Of a stretch of DNA of 64,000 nt, positions 34,869 through 43,337 are shown one piece after another; positions within the stretch are counted from its first letter, which is position 1, and the number at the start of each line of letters is the position of its first letter. Origin of the DNA: Candidatus Pacearchaeota archaeon. Lineage in GTDB: Archaea; Nanoarchaeota; Nanoarchaeia; Pacearchaeales; GW2011-AR1. The stretch lies in assembly GCA_023228245.1 (NCBI GenBank), contig JALOBN010000001.1:258886-322885 (forward strand), given 5' to 3'. The position numbers were made by a program, and so were the translations under genes. Under the pieces are notes generated by a model. The model had not been told where the DNA came from. It saw only the letters and a program-made list of their open reading frames with translations, and ran no database searches.

Positions 34869-35919
34869 ATTTTCTCAGGTGACCAACAATCTATATAGAG
34901 GAGGATGTCCGTCTGCTATGGATTTGGTTAAACTCAAGAGCATGGGTATCAAAAAGATTGTAAGCCTAGACGATGAGTGTGGAAATAGCATTGTTCCTGT
35001 GTGTGAAGAACTTGGATTGAAACATATCATTTGGGGTATAGGAGATGGGAAAGATCCTAAGGTAGCTGCCCTTAAGAAGAGAATTATACCTACGCTAACC
35101 CACGGCGGACCAACATATATTCACTGTTTTCATGGCAAAGATCGTACAGGAATGGCTGTGGCTATGTATCGTATCTATACAGGATGGCCTATTGGAAAGG
35201 CACTGGACGAAGCAGCTAAGTTTGGAATGGGTACTCATCTGCAGCCAATAGTTACTCGAAGCTATTATGATGCTGTTAAGGAATTTTATGATGAACTGGA
35301 GATCGATAAGGGTAATGCAATTGATGCAGTTTCCTTGACGCGCCAGAACAATTCGTTTGCTCCTCAAAATCCAGCTGTTGATGATATGACAATTACTAGG
35401 CCGGTTAACTTCAATCTGCCTCCAGGAACTGATATTGAATTCAGTCAGTTAAGTAGGATAGCCAAACTAGAATCATTGAATAAGAAGGCATACATTCGTA
35501 TATACATTAAATGCAAGTCTTCTGATTTGCTCAAGCCGAGTACTTATTGGTATGGATCTAAAGAGGCGGCAAATAAAACCCCCAACTCTTCTGGTAAAAT
35601 GTATTCGGCAAATTTAGCATCATCTGCGGTATTTGAAAGATTTGATAAGAAGGTCAATAAGAGTTTGATACAGAATATTCTCACTAGAGATATTGATGTA
35701 GCCATTCTTCGCAGCGATCAGTATTTAGTAATTGATCCAGAAGCTTTAGTAGATATTCAAGAAGAAGAAGATGTGAATAATTTAGTAGATGTTGGTCTTA
35801 GAGATAATTCTACCGATTATACATTTACATATCCAGGAAGTGGGTCTGGGGTGGGTGGAATGCCAGACGGGGCTGCGGGTATTGTTCAGTTGCCCTATAC
35901 GGGACCTGGGCAGGTGTAA
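34858..35919 (+). CDS. CX5R dual-specificity-type phosphatase with unknown C-terminal domain
   Basis: The N-terminal 150 residues are a cysteine phosphatase: NLYRGGCPSAMDLVKLKSMG, KIVSLDDE, then the P-loop IHCFHGKDRTGMA with Cys90 and Arg96 (CX5R). The KDRT form of the loop is common in phosphoinositide and atypical dual-specificity phosphatases. The C-terminal about 200 residues are unrelated and contain acidic and Gly/Pro-rich stretches, so they may anchor the enzyme to the virion. ATG 34858 is chosen; ATG 34852 would add two residues. It overlaps the previous gene. Substrate unknown. Confidence 0.82.
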   Translation: MPAKFSQVTNNLYRGGCPSAMDLVKLKSMGIKKIVSLDDECGNSIVPVCEELGLKHIIWGIGDGKDPKVAALKKRIIPTLTHGGPTYIHCFHGKDRTGMAVAMYRIYTGWPIGKALDEAAKFGMGTHLQPIVTRSYYDAVKEFYDELEIDKGNAIDAVSLTRQNNSFAPQNPAVDDMTITRPVNFNLPPGTDIEFSQLSRIAKLESLNKKAYIRIYIKCKSSDLLKPSTYWYGSKEAANKTPNSSGKMYSANLASSAVFERFDKKVNKSLIQNILTRDIDVAILRSDQYLVIDPEALVDIQEEEDVNNLVDVGLRDNSTDYTFTYPGSGSGVGGMPDGAAGIVQLPYTGPGQV

Positions 35920-35950
35920 TGGTAATACTGCGATATAAGGTTAGTAACTA

Positions 35951-36580
35951 ATGTATAGAAAAGCTTACTCTATTCAAATGCATTTTGGAGTTCCGGAATC
36001 TGAAAAGAGGATTGCGGAAAAGGCAGAGGAATATTTTAATCAATTGGTTACGAATATACAAGATACGAAAGATTATCTTGATTTAATTTATATTCCATTC
36101 CAGAAGCATCAGAATATTGATATGGAGATGGTGACGGACTATCGAAAGACTTTCCGGGAATATCGGGACCAAGTTAAATTAAAGTTCCGAAAGATTGCTA
36201 AATTATCTTATAAGTGTGTGGCTCTAATGAATGAATTCAGCACAGATACTTCCACAGAAGAGATTATGGAATCTTTCATGGGGACTATCCGAGAGCTAGA
36301 GAAATATGCTGATACCTTTGTGTCAATATTCTCGAATCTTAATAGTTCAGAGTTCCGAAATCATTTGGTTTCGACGATTGACTCGATCAAAAAGCAGATG
36401 AACCAAATCGAGCAGTTAATTAAGGATCGTATTTTGGAACATATAGATAGTAATATTTTGGCAAAGAATTGGGCGAAGAATATCTCAAATCGCTTTGAAG
36501 GTAGCGAACCGATTGAAGAACGAGTTCCGTTAGTTGTTCAACTCTTCAAGGAAAGACAGAAAGCTTTGCAAGAGAGCTAA
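35951..36580 (+). CDS. Hypothetical coiled-coil protein
   Basis: A 209-residue, almost wholly helical protein with AAGG before ATG 35951. Heptad-like stretches run from residue 10 to 200 (FREYRDQVKLKFRKIA, then IDSIKKQMNQIEQLI). No Cys-rich or membrane segment. A small morphogenesis or chaperone-like role is plausible; not assigned. Confidence 0.7.
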   Translation: MYRKAYSIQMHFGVPESEKRIAEKAEEYFNQLVTNIQDTKDYLDLIYIPFQKHQNIDMEMVTDYRKTFREYRDQVKLKFRKIAKLSYKCVALMNEFSTDTSTEEIMESFMGTIRELEKYADTFVSIFSNLNSSEFRNHLVSTIDSIKKQMNQIEQLIKDRILEHIDSNILAKNWAKNISNRFEGSEPIEERVPLVVQLFKERQKALQES

Positions 36581-36592
36581 TTTGGAGATGAT

Positions 36593-36751
36593 ATGTTAGT
36601 AAAAACTGGTGATGCAGAAATTATTGGCGTTGTTGACCCTTATGAAATTGAGGATGATGATCAACGTAAGTTAGCTTTAGCTACAGCTTTAGATAAGGCC
36701 AAGGATAAGATTTCTGCAAGAGAAACTCAAGTTGATAAGATGGAGAGCTAA
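36593..36751 (+). CDS. Small 52-residue ORF upstream of protease/scaffold gene
   Basis: ATG 36593 is preceded by TGGAGATG, and the stop overlaps the next ATG as TAATG. The product begins with a beta-like stretch (VKTGDAEIIGVVDPYEIE) and ends in a charged helix. Good ribosome site and tight coupling support a real gene. Confidence 0.6.
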   Translation: MLVKTGDAEIIGVVDPYEIEDDDQRKLALATALDKAKDKISARETQVDKMES

Positions 36752-39700
36752 TGCTGATTAAACTAGGAGAATCGGTTTTCATTAGGCCGGAAGATATCAA
36801 ACCAGTTGAGAAATTGGCCAATGATATGGACTTGGATATCGAAAACCGCATGTACAAATTCGCTCAGGAGCTGAAAGTTATTGCTCCCAAAGCTAAGGAC
36901 TTTCTATACTTTACTTGTGTAATGATGCACGCAGCTGAGGCTGCATGCATCAATGATGACGGAAGCCACAAGAAGACATCACATGGGCAAGATGTTTCCG
37001 CTACTTGGGAAACTACCAAGGAAGGCGGGGTGAAATGGGTTTGTAATGATAAGACCCTCATGCCTTATCGGAATAATAACCGAGATATCTTTCCAGAAGC
37101 AGAGTTGAAGGTAGTTTATAAAAATTGGGTAGGTCGTCCATTATGCCTTGATCATCAATCGCAATCGGTTGACAAGATTCGAGGCGTTATTGTTGACACC
37201 GTATATGATGACCGTAGAAAGAGAGTAATTGCTCTTTGTGCTCTTGATGCAAAAAATTATAGCGATTTGGCCGATAAGGTCAAAACAGGTGTTGCGAATA
37301 ATGTTTCGATGGGTACAGCCGTAGGACGTGCTGTATGTTCCGACTGCCATAGAGTCGCCAGAACTGAAAAAGAGTTCTGCCAACACATGAAGAATAAGAG
37401 CTGCTACGGCGAAGTAAACCTAGATCTGTCTCCGATTGAACTGTCGTTAGTTGTTTCCGGAGCAGACCCAAAAGCCAAGGTTAAGCATATTATCGCCAGT
37501 GATATAGCTAAGGCTGCTGGATTGCTTTCAGATTATTTGGAAGTAAAGAAAGGGTTGTCTAGGCAAGATTTGACATCTATTCAGAAAGACCTTCAAAGCT
37601 TGATGGGTAAGATAGAATCTATGGCTCATGACTTTGATGAAAAAGATGATGAGAGCGATGCGGTTGGTCCGACTCGCTCAAGATGGTCGATGGAAGAATC
37701 CACTGTAGAACCATCGACTCAAATAAATCCGCCTGAGGCTTTCCCAACTTACGCCTCAGACTTACAAAAAGCAATTTTGGGAGCGCAGACTAAACTGGCT
37801 AGCCTACAGGAGAATTTACTTAGGTTATCTAATAGTAACGAGGAACCAACCATGACAACAAAGAAGAACGCATATTTTCAGGGTACCGAAGAGCCAACTC
37901 CTGGACAGAAACAATACCAGGTAGACCCGCTCAATGAAAAAGCTCGTTTGATGGACAAGAATCTACACGGGCCTGCTCCATTCCCAAATACAGGGGATGA
38001 AGAGGGTATGTTCCCAGGTGACGAGAAGGTGAAGAAGGAACTTCAGCGTTTAGCTGATGAACACGAGCGTGCAATGTTCCGAGAAGCAGCTCTCAAGAAG
38101 GCCAAGGAACAATTGATGAGCCAGGGTTACTACCAAGGCACAGAAGAGCCAAAGCCAGGCAAGCAACAGTATCCTATCGATCCTCTCGAAGGAAAGGTTC
38201 GTACTGAGCACAAGAACATGGTTGGCAAGAAGCCATTTCCAGAGGTTGGTAAGGTTGACGGTCTTTACGGAGACGATCTTCCAGAGAAAGAGAAACTGCT
38301 TCGTGCATCTTTGAAGGCTCGCTTCGATAAAGTTGCTCTTCCAGATGGCCGCGTCAACAAGTCAGCTTCGAGCTGGATTGTGTTCGCAAATGACAAACCA
38401 ATTCTTCGAGCCTCAGTTGAGCAAATTACTAAGGGCAATTCCGATTCGCTTTATGACGCAGTTGCTACTGAGCGTTTTGGTAAGTCACTTCTTAGCCGTA
38501 TCCAAAGTGACGGTTTCGAAGCTACAGCCTCAGCTCTATTGAAGAGCGCTCAAGCTGCCCCTCCTCCACCAGCTCCGGTTCCAGAAGCCGCTCCAGCTGG
38601 GGATCTTCCTCCTCTTGAGGCACCAAAAGATGTTGGTGCTGAAGGTGGGGATCCAGCGGAAATCGTTAGCGATCTGCAATCTTTACAGGATGAGATGGGA
38701 GAGAAACTTAGTGATCTCCGTGACAAAGTCAGTGGACCAGTTGCCGAAGATGCCGAATCAATGCCAGATGTTGCTCCAGCTGGTGACGATACGTTTGCCG
38801 AGGGACCAAAGACGGCATCCGAGCTGCAGTCGATGCGTAAGCGCGTGAATGGAATGCTGCAAGAGGGAATTGATGAAACCATCACTTCTTTGGCAAAGCA
38901 TATGCGTGAGATCGATACGGCAAAGCGCGTGTACAAAGAGGCTTATGCTTCTATGTCCGGGGAGCAGCGTGATTATCTGAATGAGCTAACCATTTCGGCC
39001 GTCAAAGACGCAAGAGCTATGCTTGGTGAGACTGGCAAGTTGATGGAAGCTGTTGTTAAATACGCTTACGGAACTGCTGAGCTTGAGAAACGCGCACAAG
39101 CCGAAGAGGTTGCTCAGGCTGAGGATGCCCAAGCTGCCGAAGACAAGAAGATCTTGGATGAGATTTGCTCAGCTGATGATGAAGACCCGAAAGATTGTGA
39201 TGCTGCGAAGGGTGTTGAGGAGAAAGAAGATACGGCAGGAGCATTTGACGCATTCTTAAGCAACATTGGGCGAAAGGACAATGAGGGCGATGAGGCTGAT
39301 GCAGCTACAGGCGCTTTGTTATATAAGGATCAGGCTACCGGAAAGGAGATTCCAGTAACACCAGGGACAACAATAGCAGGAGACAAATTGGAACTAACAA
39401 CTAAGGAAGGGCGTGCCCAGGCACGTGTTAAACTTGCCGAGAAGGGCTTGCTTGGGTTTAATGAACTGTCTAACGACGCACACCCAGGTGGTAGTGTTAG
39501 CGCGGTTGATGCCGGTAATTTGGATGTAACTCCAAAGGTTGACGGTGCCGCATTCCATGTCGTCAAGGATATTCAGGAAGCAATGCTTGAGTTGGCAAAT
39601 ATGCCACCTCGTGTAAAGAAGCAAGCTGATATGATTCAGGCGCTAGTTTCCGAAGGTAAGATGAAGGCTGAAGATGTTGACAAGCTGGTTTCTCATGGTG

Positions 39701-40131
39701 TTGATGCTGATGCAGTCAAATACTGGAAGGAACTGTTTGGTGCTGGCGATGCAGATAGCAAGGATTTCGCCTCCAAACTGACGCAGGAACATGCCAATGC
39801 TAAGAAGGCAGAGGAAGTGGAGTCGTACAAAGGCCGCATCAAGAGATCATATGAACTTGCTAACCAAATGGTTTCTAAGGGAATGATTAATGAGGCTCAG
39901 GTTGATTCACAGGTCAATGACATTATGAAATGGAATGACGCAGGATTTGAGAGCTTCAAGAATATCTTGGCACGTCAGTCAGTGATGACACGACAGGCTT
40001 CGATTCCTATGGTTGGTCTTCTTAATTCGGGCGAAGTAATTCTCCCAATGGCCAAGACGGCGTCGCAGGGTGAGACGGACATCAAGGGATTCTTTGATAA
40101 CTACTTTGAGTCAAAGGGCTTGAAGTTCTAA
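36751..40131 (+). CDS. Probable prohead protease fused to a scaffold-like region
   Basis: A 1126-residue protein. Residues about 120-250 resemble U35/HK97-type prohead proteases: DHQSQSVDKIRGVIVD (candidate His), VANNVSMGTAV (candidate Ser) and PIELSLVVSGADPKAKV, which matches the EvSlVxxPAnP-type motif closing that domain. An extra Cys cluster (CSDCHR, CQHMKNKSC) lies inside it. The remaining about 750 residues are helical, acidic and repetitive, with a duplicated segment (YFQGTEEPTPGQKQYQVDPL and YYQGTEEPKPGKQQYPIDPL). A possible internal start is at 37852. Protease assignment is from motif pattern only. Confidence 0.6.
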   Translation: MLIKLGESVFIRPEDIKPVEKLANDMDLDIENRMYKFAQELKVIAPKAKDFLYFTCVMMHAAEAACINDDGSHKKTSHGQDVSATWETTKEGGVKWVCNDKTLMPYRNNNRDIFPEAELKVVYKNWVGRPLCLDHQSQSVDKIRGVIVDTVYDDRRKRVIALCALDAKNYSDLADKVKTGVANNVSMGTAVGRAVCSDCHRVARTEKEFCQHMKNKSCYGEVNLDLSPIELSLVVSGADPKAKVKHIIASDIAKAAGLLSDYLEVKKGLSRQDLTSIQKDLQSLMGKIESMAHDFDEKDDESDAVGPTRSRWSMEESTVEPSTQINPPEAFPTYASDLQKAILGAQTKLASLQENLLRLSNSNEEPTMTTKKNAYFQGTEEPTPGQKQYQVDPLNEKARLMDKNLHGPAPFPNTGDEEGMFPGDEKVKKELQRLADEHERAMFREAALKKAKEQLMSQGYYQGTEEPKPGKQQYPIDPLEGKVRTEHKNMVGKKPFPEVGKVDGLYGDDLPEKEKLLRASLKARFDKVALPDGRVNKSASSWIVFANDKPILRASVEQITKGNSDSLYDAVATERFGKSLLSRIQSDGFEATASALLKSAQAAPPPPAPVPEAAPAGDLPPLEAPKDVGAEGGDPAEIVSDLQSLQDEMGEKLSDLRDKVSGPVAEDAESMPDVAPAGDDTFAEGPKTASELQSMRKRVNGMLQEGIDETITSLAKHMREIDTAKRVYKEAYASMSGEQRDYLNELTISAVKDARAMLGETGKLMEAVVKYAYGTAELEKRAQAEEVAQAEDAQAAEDKKILDEICSADDEDPKDCDAAKGVEEKEDTAGAFDAFLSNIGRKDNEGDEADAATGALLYKDQATGKEIPVTPGTTIAGDKLELTTKEGRAQARVKLAEKGLLGFNELSNDAHPGGSVSAVDAGNLDVTPKVDGAAFHVVKDIQEAMLELANMPPRVKKQADMIQALVSEGKMKAEDVDKLVSHGVDADAVKYWKELFGAGDADSKDFASKLTQEHANAKKAEEVESYKGRIKRSYELANQMVSKGMINEAQVDSQVNDIMKWNDAGFESFKNILARQSVMTRQASIPMVGLLNSGEVILPMAKTASQGETDIKGFFDNYFESKGLKF
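37840..37854 (+). promoter_or_regulatory. Possible internal ribosome site and in-frame start for a scaffold protein
   Basis: GAGG at 37840-37843 lies 8 bases before an in-frame ATG (37852) that begins MTTKKNAYFQG, exactly where the protease-like part ends and the repeat/helical part begins. Initiation here would give a 759-residue scaffold separate from the protease, as in the lambda C/Nu3 arrangement. Confidence 0.45.
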
Positions 40132-40141
40132 TTTCTGGGCC

Positions 40142-40166
40142 GGGCGGGGTTCTTCAAACCCCGCCC
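40142..40166 (+). terminator. GC-rich intergenic hairpin
   Basis: A 10-bp stem GGGCGGGGTT / AACCCCGCCC with a 5-base loop, lying between the protease/scaffold stop and the next ribosome site. There is no T-run, so it is more likely an attenuator, processing or mRNA-stabilising element than a simple terminator. Confidence 0.5.
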
Positions 40167-40183
40167 ATCCATATGAGGTAAAC

Positions 40184-41104
40184 ATGTCTAAATTTGATAT
40201 TGCTACAGAGATGAATGGTATTATTGCCAGCCCAGTATATCAGAATATTTTTGCAAAGCCACAGTTAACAAAGACTGCCGCTGCAAAGGATGCTGATAAA
40301 GCTAAGGCTGAAAAAGAGAAGGCTAAGGCCAAGGCTGATAAAGAAAAGGAAGCTGAGAAGGCTGCCAAGGAAAAAGCCAAAGAAAAAGCCGATAAAGAGA
40401 AGGCCAAGGAGAAGGCTGAGAAAGAGAAAGCTAAGGCCAAAGCTACAAAGAAGAAAGCTATGACAAAGTATGAATCTTGCATTTATAGTTTGTGCAAGGC
40501 GTCCGAGATTTTGGATGAGGCAGGACTTGGTAAGGCATCTTCATACGCACTCTTAGCACTTGATGATCTTATAAAGACCGCTGCCAAGAAGAAAGAGGAG
40601 AAAGAGAAGGGTAAGGGAAAAGACAAGAAGAATGAAGAGGAAGATAAGAAAGCCGCTGAAAAGAAAAAGGAAGACGCCAAGAAGAAAGAAGATAAGGGCG
40701 ATGCTAAGGGGCTTCCACCATGGTTGAATAAGGGTAAAAAAGACGGAAAGAAAGACGAGAAGAGCAATAAGGATGAGAAAAAGAAGGTAAAGAAAGCTTC
40801 CGATGAAATTGATTGTGACACCGGAATGGCCGAAGATGATGCCGACAACAAGGATTTCGAAGAATTGATGGCCGAACTTGATGAGCCGAGTGAAGAAGGT
40901 GGTGACTGGGATGTCCTAAACAAGAAACCTGAAGAACTTGAAGATATCGATGTGGACGACCCAGAACTTGAGGCTTTGGTTGAAGGTATTGAAGGAGCCG
41001 ATGTTCCAGAAGAGGGATTGGATTCTTTTCATATGAATACTGCGAGCAAGAAGACGTCTTTACAGAAGTTAGCAGAGGAGCTTTCTAAAAGTTTTTTAAC
41101 ATAA
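40184..41104 (+). CDS. Lys/Ala/Glu-rich helical protein (0-frame product)
   Basis: A 306-residue protein with GAGG before ATG 40184. Residues 30-90 are repeats of KAEKEKAKAKADKEK type, predicted long single helix or coiled coil. A helical hairpin (CKASEILDEAGLGKASSYALLALDDLIKTA) follows, then a second Lys/Glu-rich stretch and an acidic Asp/Glu region. Just before the stop the gene reads T TTT TTA, and the frame one base back stays open for 108 more codons (see the next features). The short form may therefore be one of two products. Confidence 0.8.
   Translation: MSKFDIATEMNGIIASPVYQNIFAKPQLTKTAAAKDADKAKAEKEKAKAKADKEKEAEKAAKEKAKEKADKEKAKEKAEKEKAKAKATKKKAMTKYESCIYSLCKASEILDEAGLGKASSYALLALDDLIKTAAKKKEEKEKGKGKDKKNEEEDKKAAEKKKEDAKKKEDKGDAKGLPPWLNKGKKDGKKDEKSNKDEKKKVKKASDEIDCDTGMAEDDADNKDFEELMAELDEPSEEGGDWDVLNKKPEELEDIDVDDPELEALVEGIEGADVPEEGLDSFHMNTASKKTSLQKLAEELSKSFLT
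41092..41098 (+). promoter_or_regulatory. -1 ribosomal frameshift slippery heptamer (T TTT TTA)
   Basis: In the reading frame of the upstream gene the bases divide as agT TTT TTA, the X XXY YYZ pattern, identical to the slippery site used by HIV-1 gag-pol. The 0-frame stop follows after one codon. A -1 slip enters the frame encoding the downstream 108 residues. Confidence 0.8.
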
Positions 41105-41424
41105 AGGCAGCCGGAGAAAAAGATCCAAAAGCTAAGATTAGAAACAGACCGGCTGCTGTATTTGATGACAAACACCCAAAAGTAAAGGATGATAAAGATC
41201 ACTTTCCAATTGATACTATTGGCCGCGCTCGAAATGCACTAGCAAGATCTCATCAATTTTCGGCAGCTCCATCATGGTGGAGTGGCTCGTTGAAAGAACT
41301 ACAAAATGCTGTTAAGAGAGCCGTTCATGGTAAGTATCCAAGCATTGAGATTTCTGATAAGAAAAAGAAGAAGGCGAACATGGTAGTTCTTCTAGAGTCA
41401 TTAGGAATTGAAACCTGTAAATAA
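41098..41424 (+). CDS. -1 frame extension: C-terminal domain reached by frameshift
   Basis: A 108-codon frame with no usable start of its own; the first ATG in frame is near its very end. It encodes a well-formed basic domain: DHFPIDTIGRARNALARSHQF, a Trp-Trp motif in APSWWSGSLKELQNAV, and GKYPSIEISDKKKKK. This arrangement (DHFPI, RARNAL, WW-GSL, KYPSIE) is a recurrent small domain in large phages, though I cannot name the family. Joined to the first 305 residues it would give a 413-residue fusion. A single-base sequencing error is the alternative, but the heptamer and stem argue for programmed frameshifting. Confidence 0.75.
   Translation, partial: NIKAAGEKDPKAKIRNRPAAVFDDKHPKVKDDKDHFPIDTIGRARNALARSHQFSAAPSWWSGSLKELQNAVKRAVHGKYPSIEISDKKKKKANMVVLLESLGIETCK
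41107..41156 (+). promoter_or_regulatory. Frameshift-stimulating stem-loop
   Basis: GCAGCCGG (41107-41114) pairs perfectly with CCGGCTGC (41149-41156), with one more G-T wobble possible at 41106/41157. The stem starts 7-8 bases after the heptamer, within the usual spacer range. The 34-base loop could hold a pseudoknot partner; none was obvious. Confidence 0.7.
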
Positions 41425-41431
41425 AGATAAC

Positions 41432-41647
41432 ATGAAAAATTTCACCGCAAACATAGAACATGATATGGCCTTTCTGCTCAGTGGAGATCTTAAGAAATCT
41501 CTGGGGGCAGACGAGGCTATATCATCTCTTTCTAAAGCTCGTAACTTGCTTCAAAATGCAGGTTTGGAACTTCAATGCGCTGCCGTAGATGCAATTATCA
41601 AAAGAGCACAAACTATTGATGAGAGCGATATCGAGGTAACTATATGA
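41432..41647 (+). CDS. Small helical protein
   Basis: ATG 41432 (71 residues) is preferred; a TTG at 41408 is in frame but lies inside the frameshift extension. The product is a single helical hairpin (AISSLSKARNLLQNAGLELQ then AAVDAIIKRAQ), the module shared by many proteins here. It ends with an ATGA overlap to the next gene. Confidence 0.7.
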   Translation: MKNFTANIEHDMAFLLSGDLKKSLGADEAISSLSKARNLLQNAGLELQCAAVDAIIKRAQTIDESDIEVTI

Positions 41648-41961
41648 TTTTCAAACAAGGTTCTTGTGAGCAGGAATTATTTGACGGCATGCAAGAAGCC
41701 CAACAAGACTCTCTTATCGAAGAATCTCAACAGCACGATCAGTTAGTTTACGCAGCATTAGAAGCATTAAATAATGCCGCAGAGTGCTTTGAGAGAGTTG
41801 GTAGAACCGCTCGTGCAGAAGAAGTAACTGCCGTGATGGTATCGTTAGCAGACACCAAAAAGGACAAGTCTAAGAAAGACAACTCCAAGGGTGAGGCTGC
41901 AAAAGTTTTCAAATATTTCGGATTTAAGCCAAAGGATTTAGGGCTTGCCGATGACGACTAA
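41644..41961 (+). CDS. Small helical protein
   Basis: A 105-residue protein starting at ATGA. The middle holds the recurrent helical hairpin (ALEALNNAAECFERVGRTAR then AEEVTAVMVSLA). The C-terminus is Lys-rich, then KVFKYFGFKPKDLGLADDD. It looks like a paralogue of the preceding gene with a longer tail. Function unknown. Confidence 0.7.
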   Translation: MIFKQGSCEQELFDGMQEAQQDSLIEESQQHDQLVYAALEALNNAAECFERVGRTARAEEVTAVMVSLADTKKDKSKKDNSKGEAAKVFKYFGFKPKDLGLADDD

Positions 41962-41986
41962 TTAGACATCTATATTGGAGGACATG

Positions 41987-42544
41987 ATGACACGTAAAGA
42001 ACAGATAGCAAAAAAGGCTGCACGAGAAGCGGCTATCGCTACATATAAGGCAATCCTTAATCCACCAGTTTGGAAAGTTGCGGGCACCAGCTTCACGACT
42101 TCACCAACGTGGCAAGATATCGCAAAGGCCGCAGCAGCAGCTTCTTATGGAGCTATTTTGAAGATGGCCCAGGATGTTCCTGAAGTTCCTGATATGGGTA
42201 AGCCTATAGAACCATGGGGTAAGGTACCAGATCCATCGAAAGATCCTATCTTTGGAAAGGATATTGGAAATGTTCTAATGCAGGCACAACCTGTTGATTG
42301 GGGAAATATCGCTAACACTCTACAGCAGAAGGCCAGACCTTTGTATGATTGGATTGTTAGTGGAGCGCAAGGTGCATTGTCTGAGCCGGCCAAGGTTGCT
42401 GCACAGGAATTTGCTAACTGGGTAAAAACTCCAGCTCAAGGAAAAATGAATTGGGCCAAGGCAGAGCGCTGGCCAGAAATTGTTGATGCTATTGCTAGTA
42501 ATTCAGGAAATCCACAACTGAAAGCTTATTTGCTTGCTCTGTAA
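41987..42544 (+). CDS. Hypothetical protein
   Basis: ATG 41987 is chosen because GGAGG ends 5 bases upstream; ATG 41984 is too close to it. The 185-residue product has a basic Ala-rich N-terminal helix (EQIAKKAAREAAIATYKAIL), a Trp/Pro-containing middle (PTWQDIAKAAAAASYGAIL, then PIEPWGKVPDPSKDP) and a helical end. It is the last gene before a terminator. Confidence 0.7.
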   Translation: MTRKEQIAKKAAREAAIATYKAILNPPVWKVAGTSFTTSPTWQDIAKAAAAASYGAILKMAQDVPEVPDMGKPIEPWGKVPDPSKDPIFGKDIGNVLMQAQPVDWGNIANTLQQKARPLYDWIVSGAQGALSEPAKVAAQEFANWVKTPAQGKMNWAKAERWPEIVDAIASNSGNPQLKAYLLAL

Positions 42545-42567
42545 AAATCACTAAAAAATTGGATGTA

Positions 42568-42594
42568 CAAAGCCTCGGTAACTCCGAGGCTTTG
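42568..42594 (+). terminator. Rho-independent terminator
   Basis: An 11-bp stem CAAAGCCTCGG / CCGAGGCTTTG with loop TAACT, followed by TTATATAT. It closes the transcript from the upstream morphogenesis genes. Confidence 0.8.
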
Positions 42595-42629
42595 TTATAT
42601 ATACTGGTATACAGTTAGGAAGGAGATAG

Positions 42630-43325
42630 ATGACTTTAAAGATTGTTCAAATAGGAAATTCAATTCCAGTATCATATCCAGTAGATCCAACGGCAGAATT
42701 CGAACCTGGTATGATTGCCCAGTTGTACTTGCGTGGAAATAATCTTGTTTGTGGTGTTAGCGATGGAAGAGCACCATTTGGTATTATCGACGATTTCAAG
42801 ACACGAGCTTTTACCGCCCCTTCAGTTGATGAAGAGATTATTGTACCTATTACATCTGCGATTGAGCAACATGGCCAATTGGTAACTCCAGTTGATGTAA
42901 AATGGGAACTAAACAACCCCAACATCATTCCATCTAGTTTCATTACATCCCCGGTTGATGTCGCACTGATTCCACGTAATGGAGTGATCGTATTCCCGGC
43001 CGGAACAGCACTCAATTTCGACTTTGATGGTGATGGCATTCCAGATGCTATTCGAACTGTCGTTAGTTACACATATCAAATTCCAAATGTTTCTGGTGAC
43101 GACTCTACGTTAGGAAGCGGTCATATTACGGTGTGGTTTCAGCGCGGAATCTTCCAATGCGATATGTATGAGACAAATCAGCGTTATCCATTGAATTCGA
43201 TATTATTTGTGTCTGAAAATGGAAAATTAACCACATCTCAGCCAAATGAAGATTATCCCGGAGTAGCGATGGTGACAGGCCCCCCGACTGCTGCCTTTGG
43301 CACTTTAGAATTCGTTTGGCTTTAA
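42630..43325 (+). CDS. Beta-rich virion protein, decoration-like (paralogue A)
   Basis: A 231-residue protein with AAGGAG before the ATG. It has FEPGMIAQLYLRGNNLVCGVSDG then APFGI, and near the end YPLNSILFVSENGKLTTSQP with a final EFVWL. The same pattern (PG-x-V, DG-x-APFG, then PLY-x-GLLSSQQP, ILWL) occurs in the gene at 44045, and the closing part resembles the gene at 51211. These look like three related capsid-surface or assembly proteins; role inferred from position near the capsid gene. Confidence 0.7.
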   Translation: MTLKIVQIGNSIPVSYPVDPTAEFEPGMIAQLYLRGNNLVCGVSDGRAPFGIIDDFKTRAFTAPSVDEEIIVPITSAIEQHGQLVTPVDVKWELNNPNIIPSSFITSPVDVALIPRNGVIVFPAGTALNFDFDGDGIPDAIRTVVSYTYQIPNVSGDDSTLGSGHITVWFQRGIFQCDMYETNQRYPLNSILFVSENGKLTTSQPNEDYPGVAMVTGPPTAAFGTLEFVWL

Positions 43326-43337
43326 AATAGAGTGTTT

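Noticed and set aside
40240..40482. Antisense ORF with strongly hydrophobic FFFVALALAFSF-type sequence resembling a membrane protein
   Set aside because: It is the complement of the Lys/Ala/Glu repeat coding sequence. Hydrophobicity is a by-product of AAG/GCT codons read backwards.
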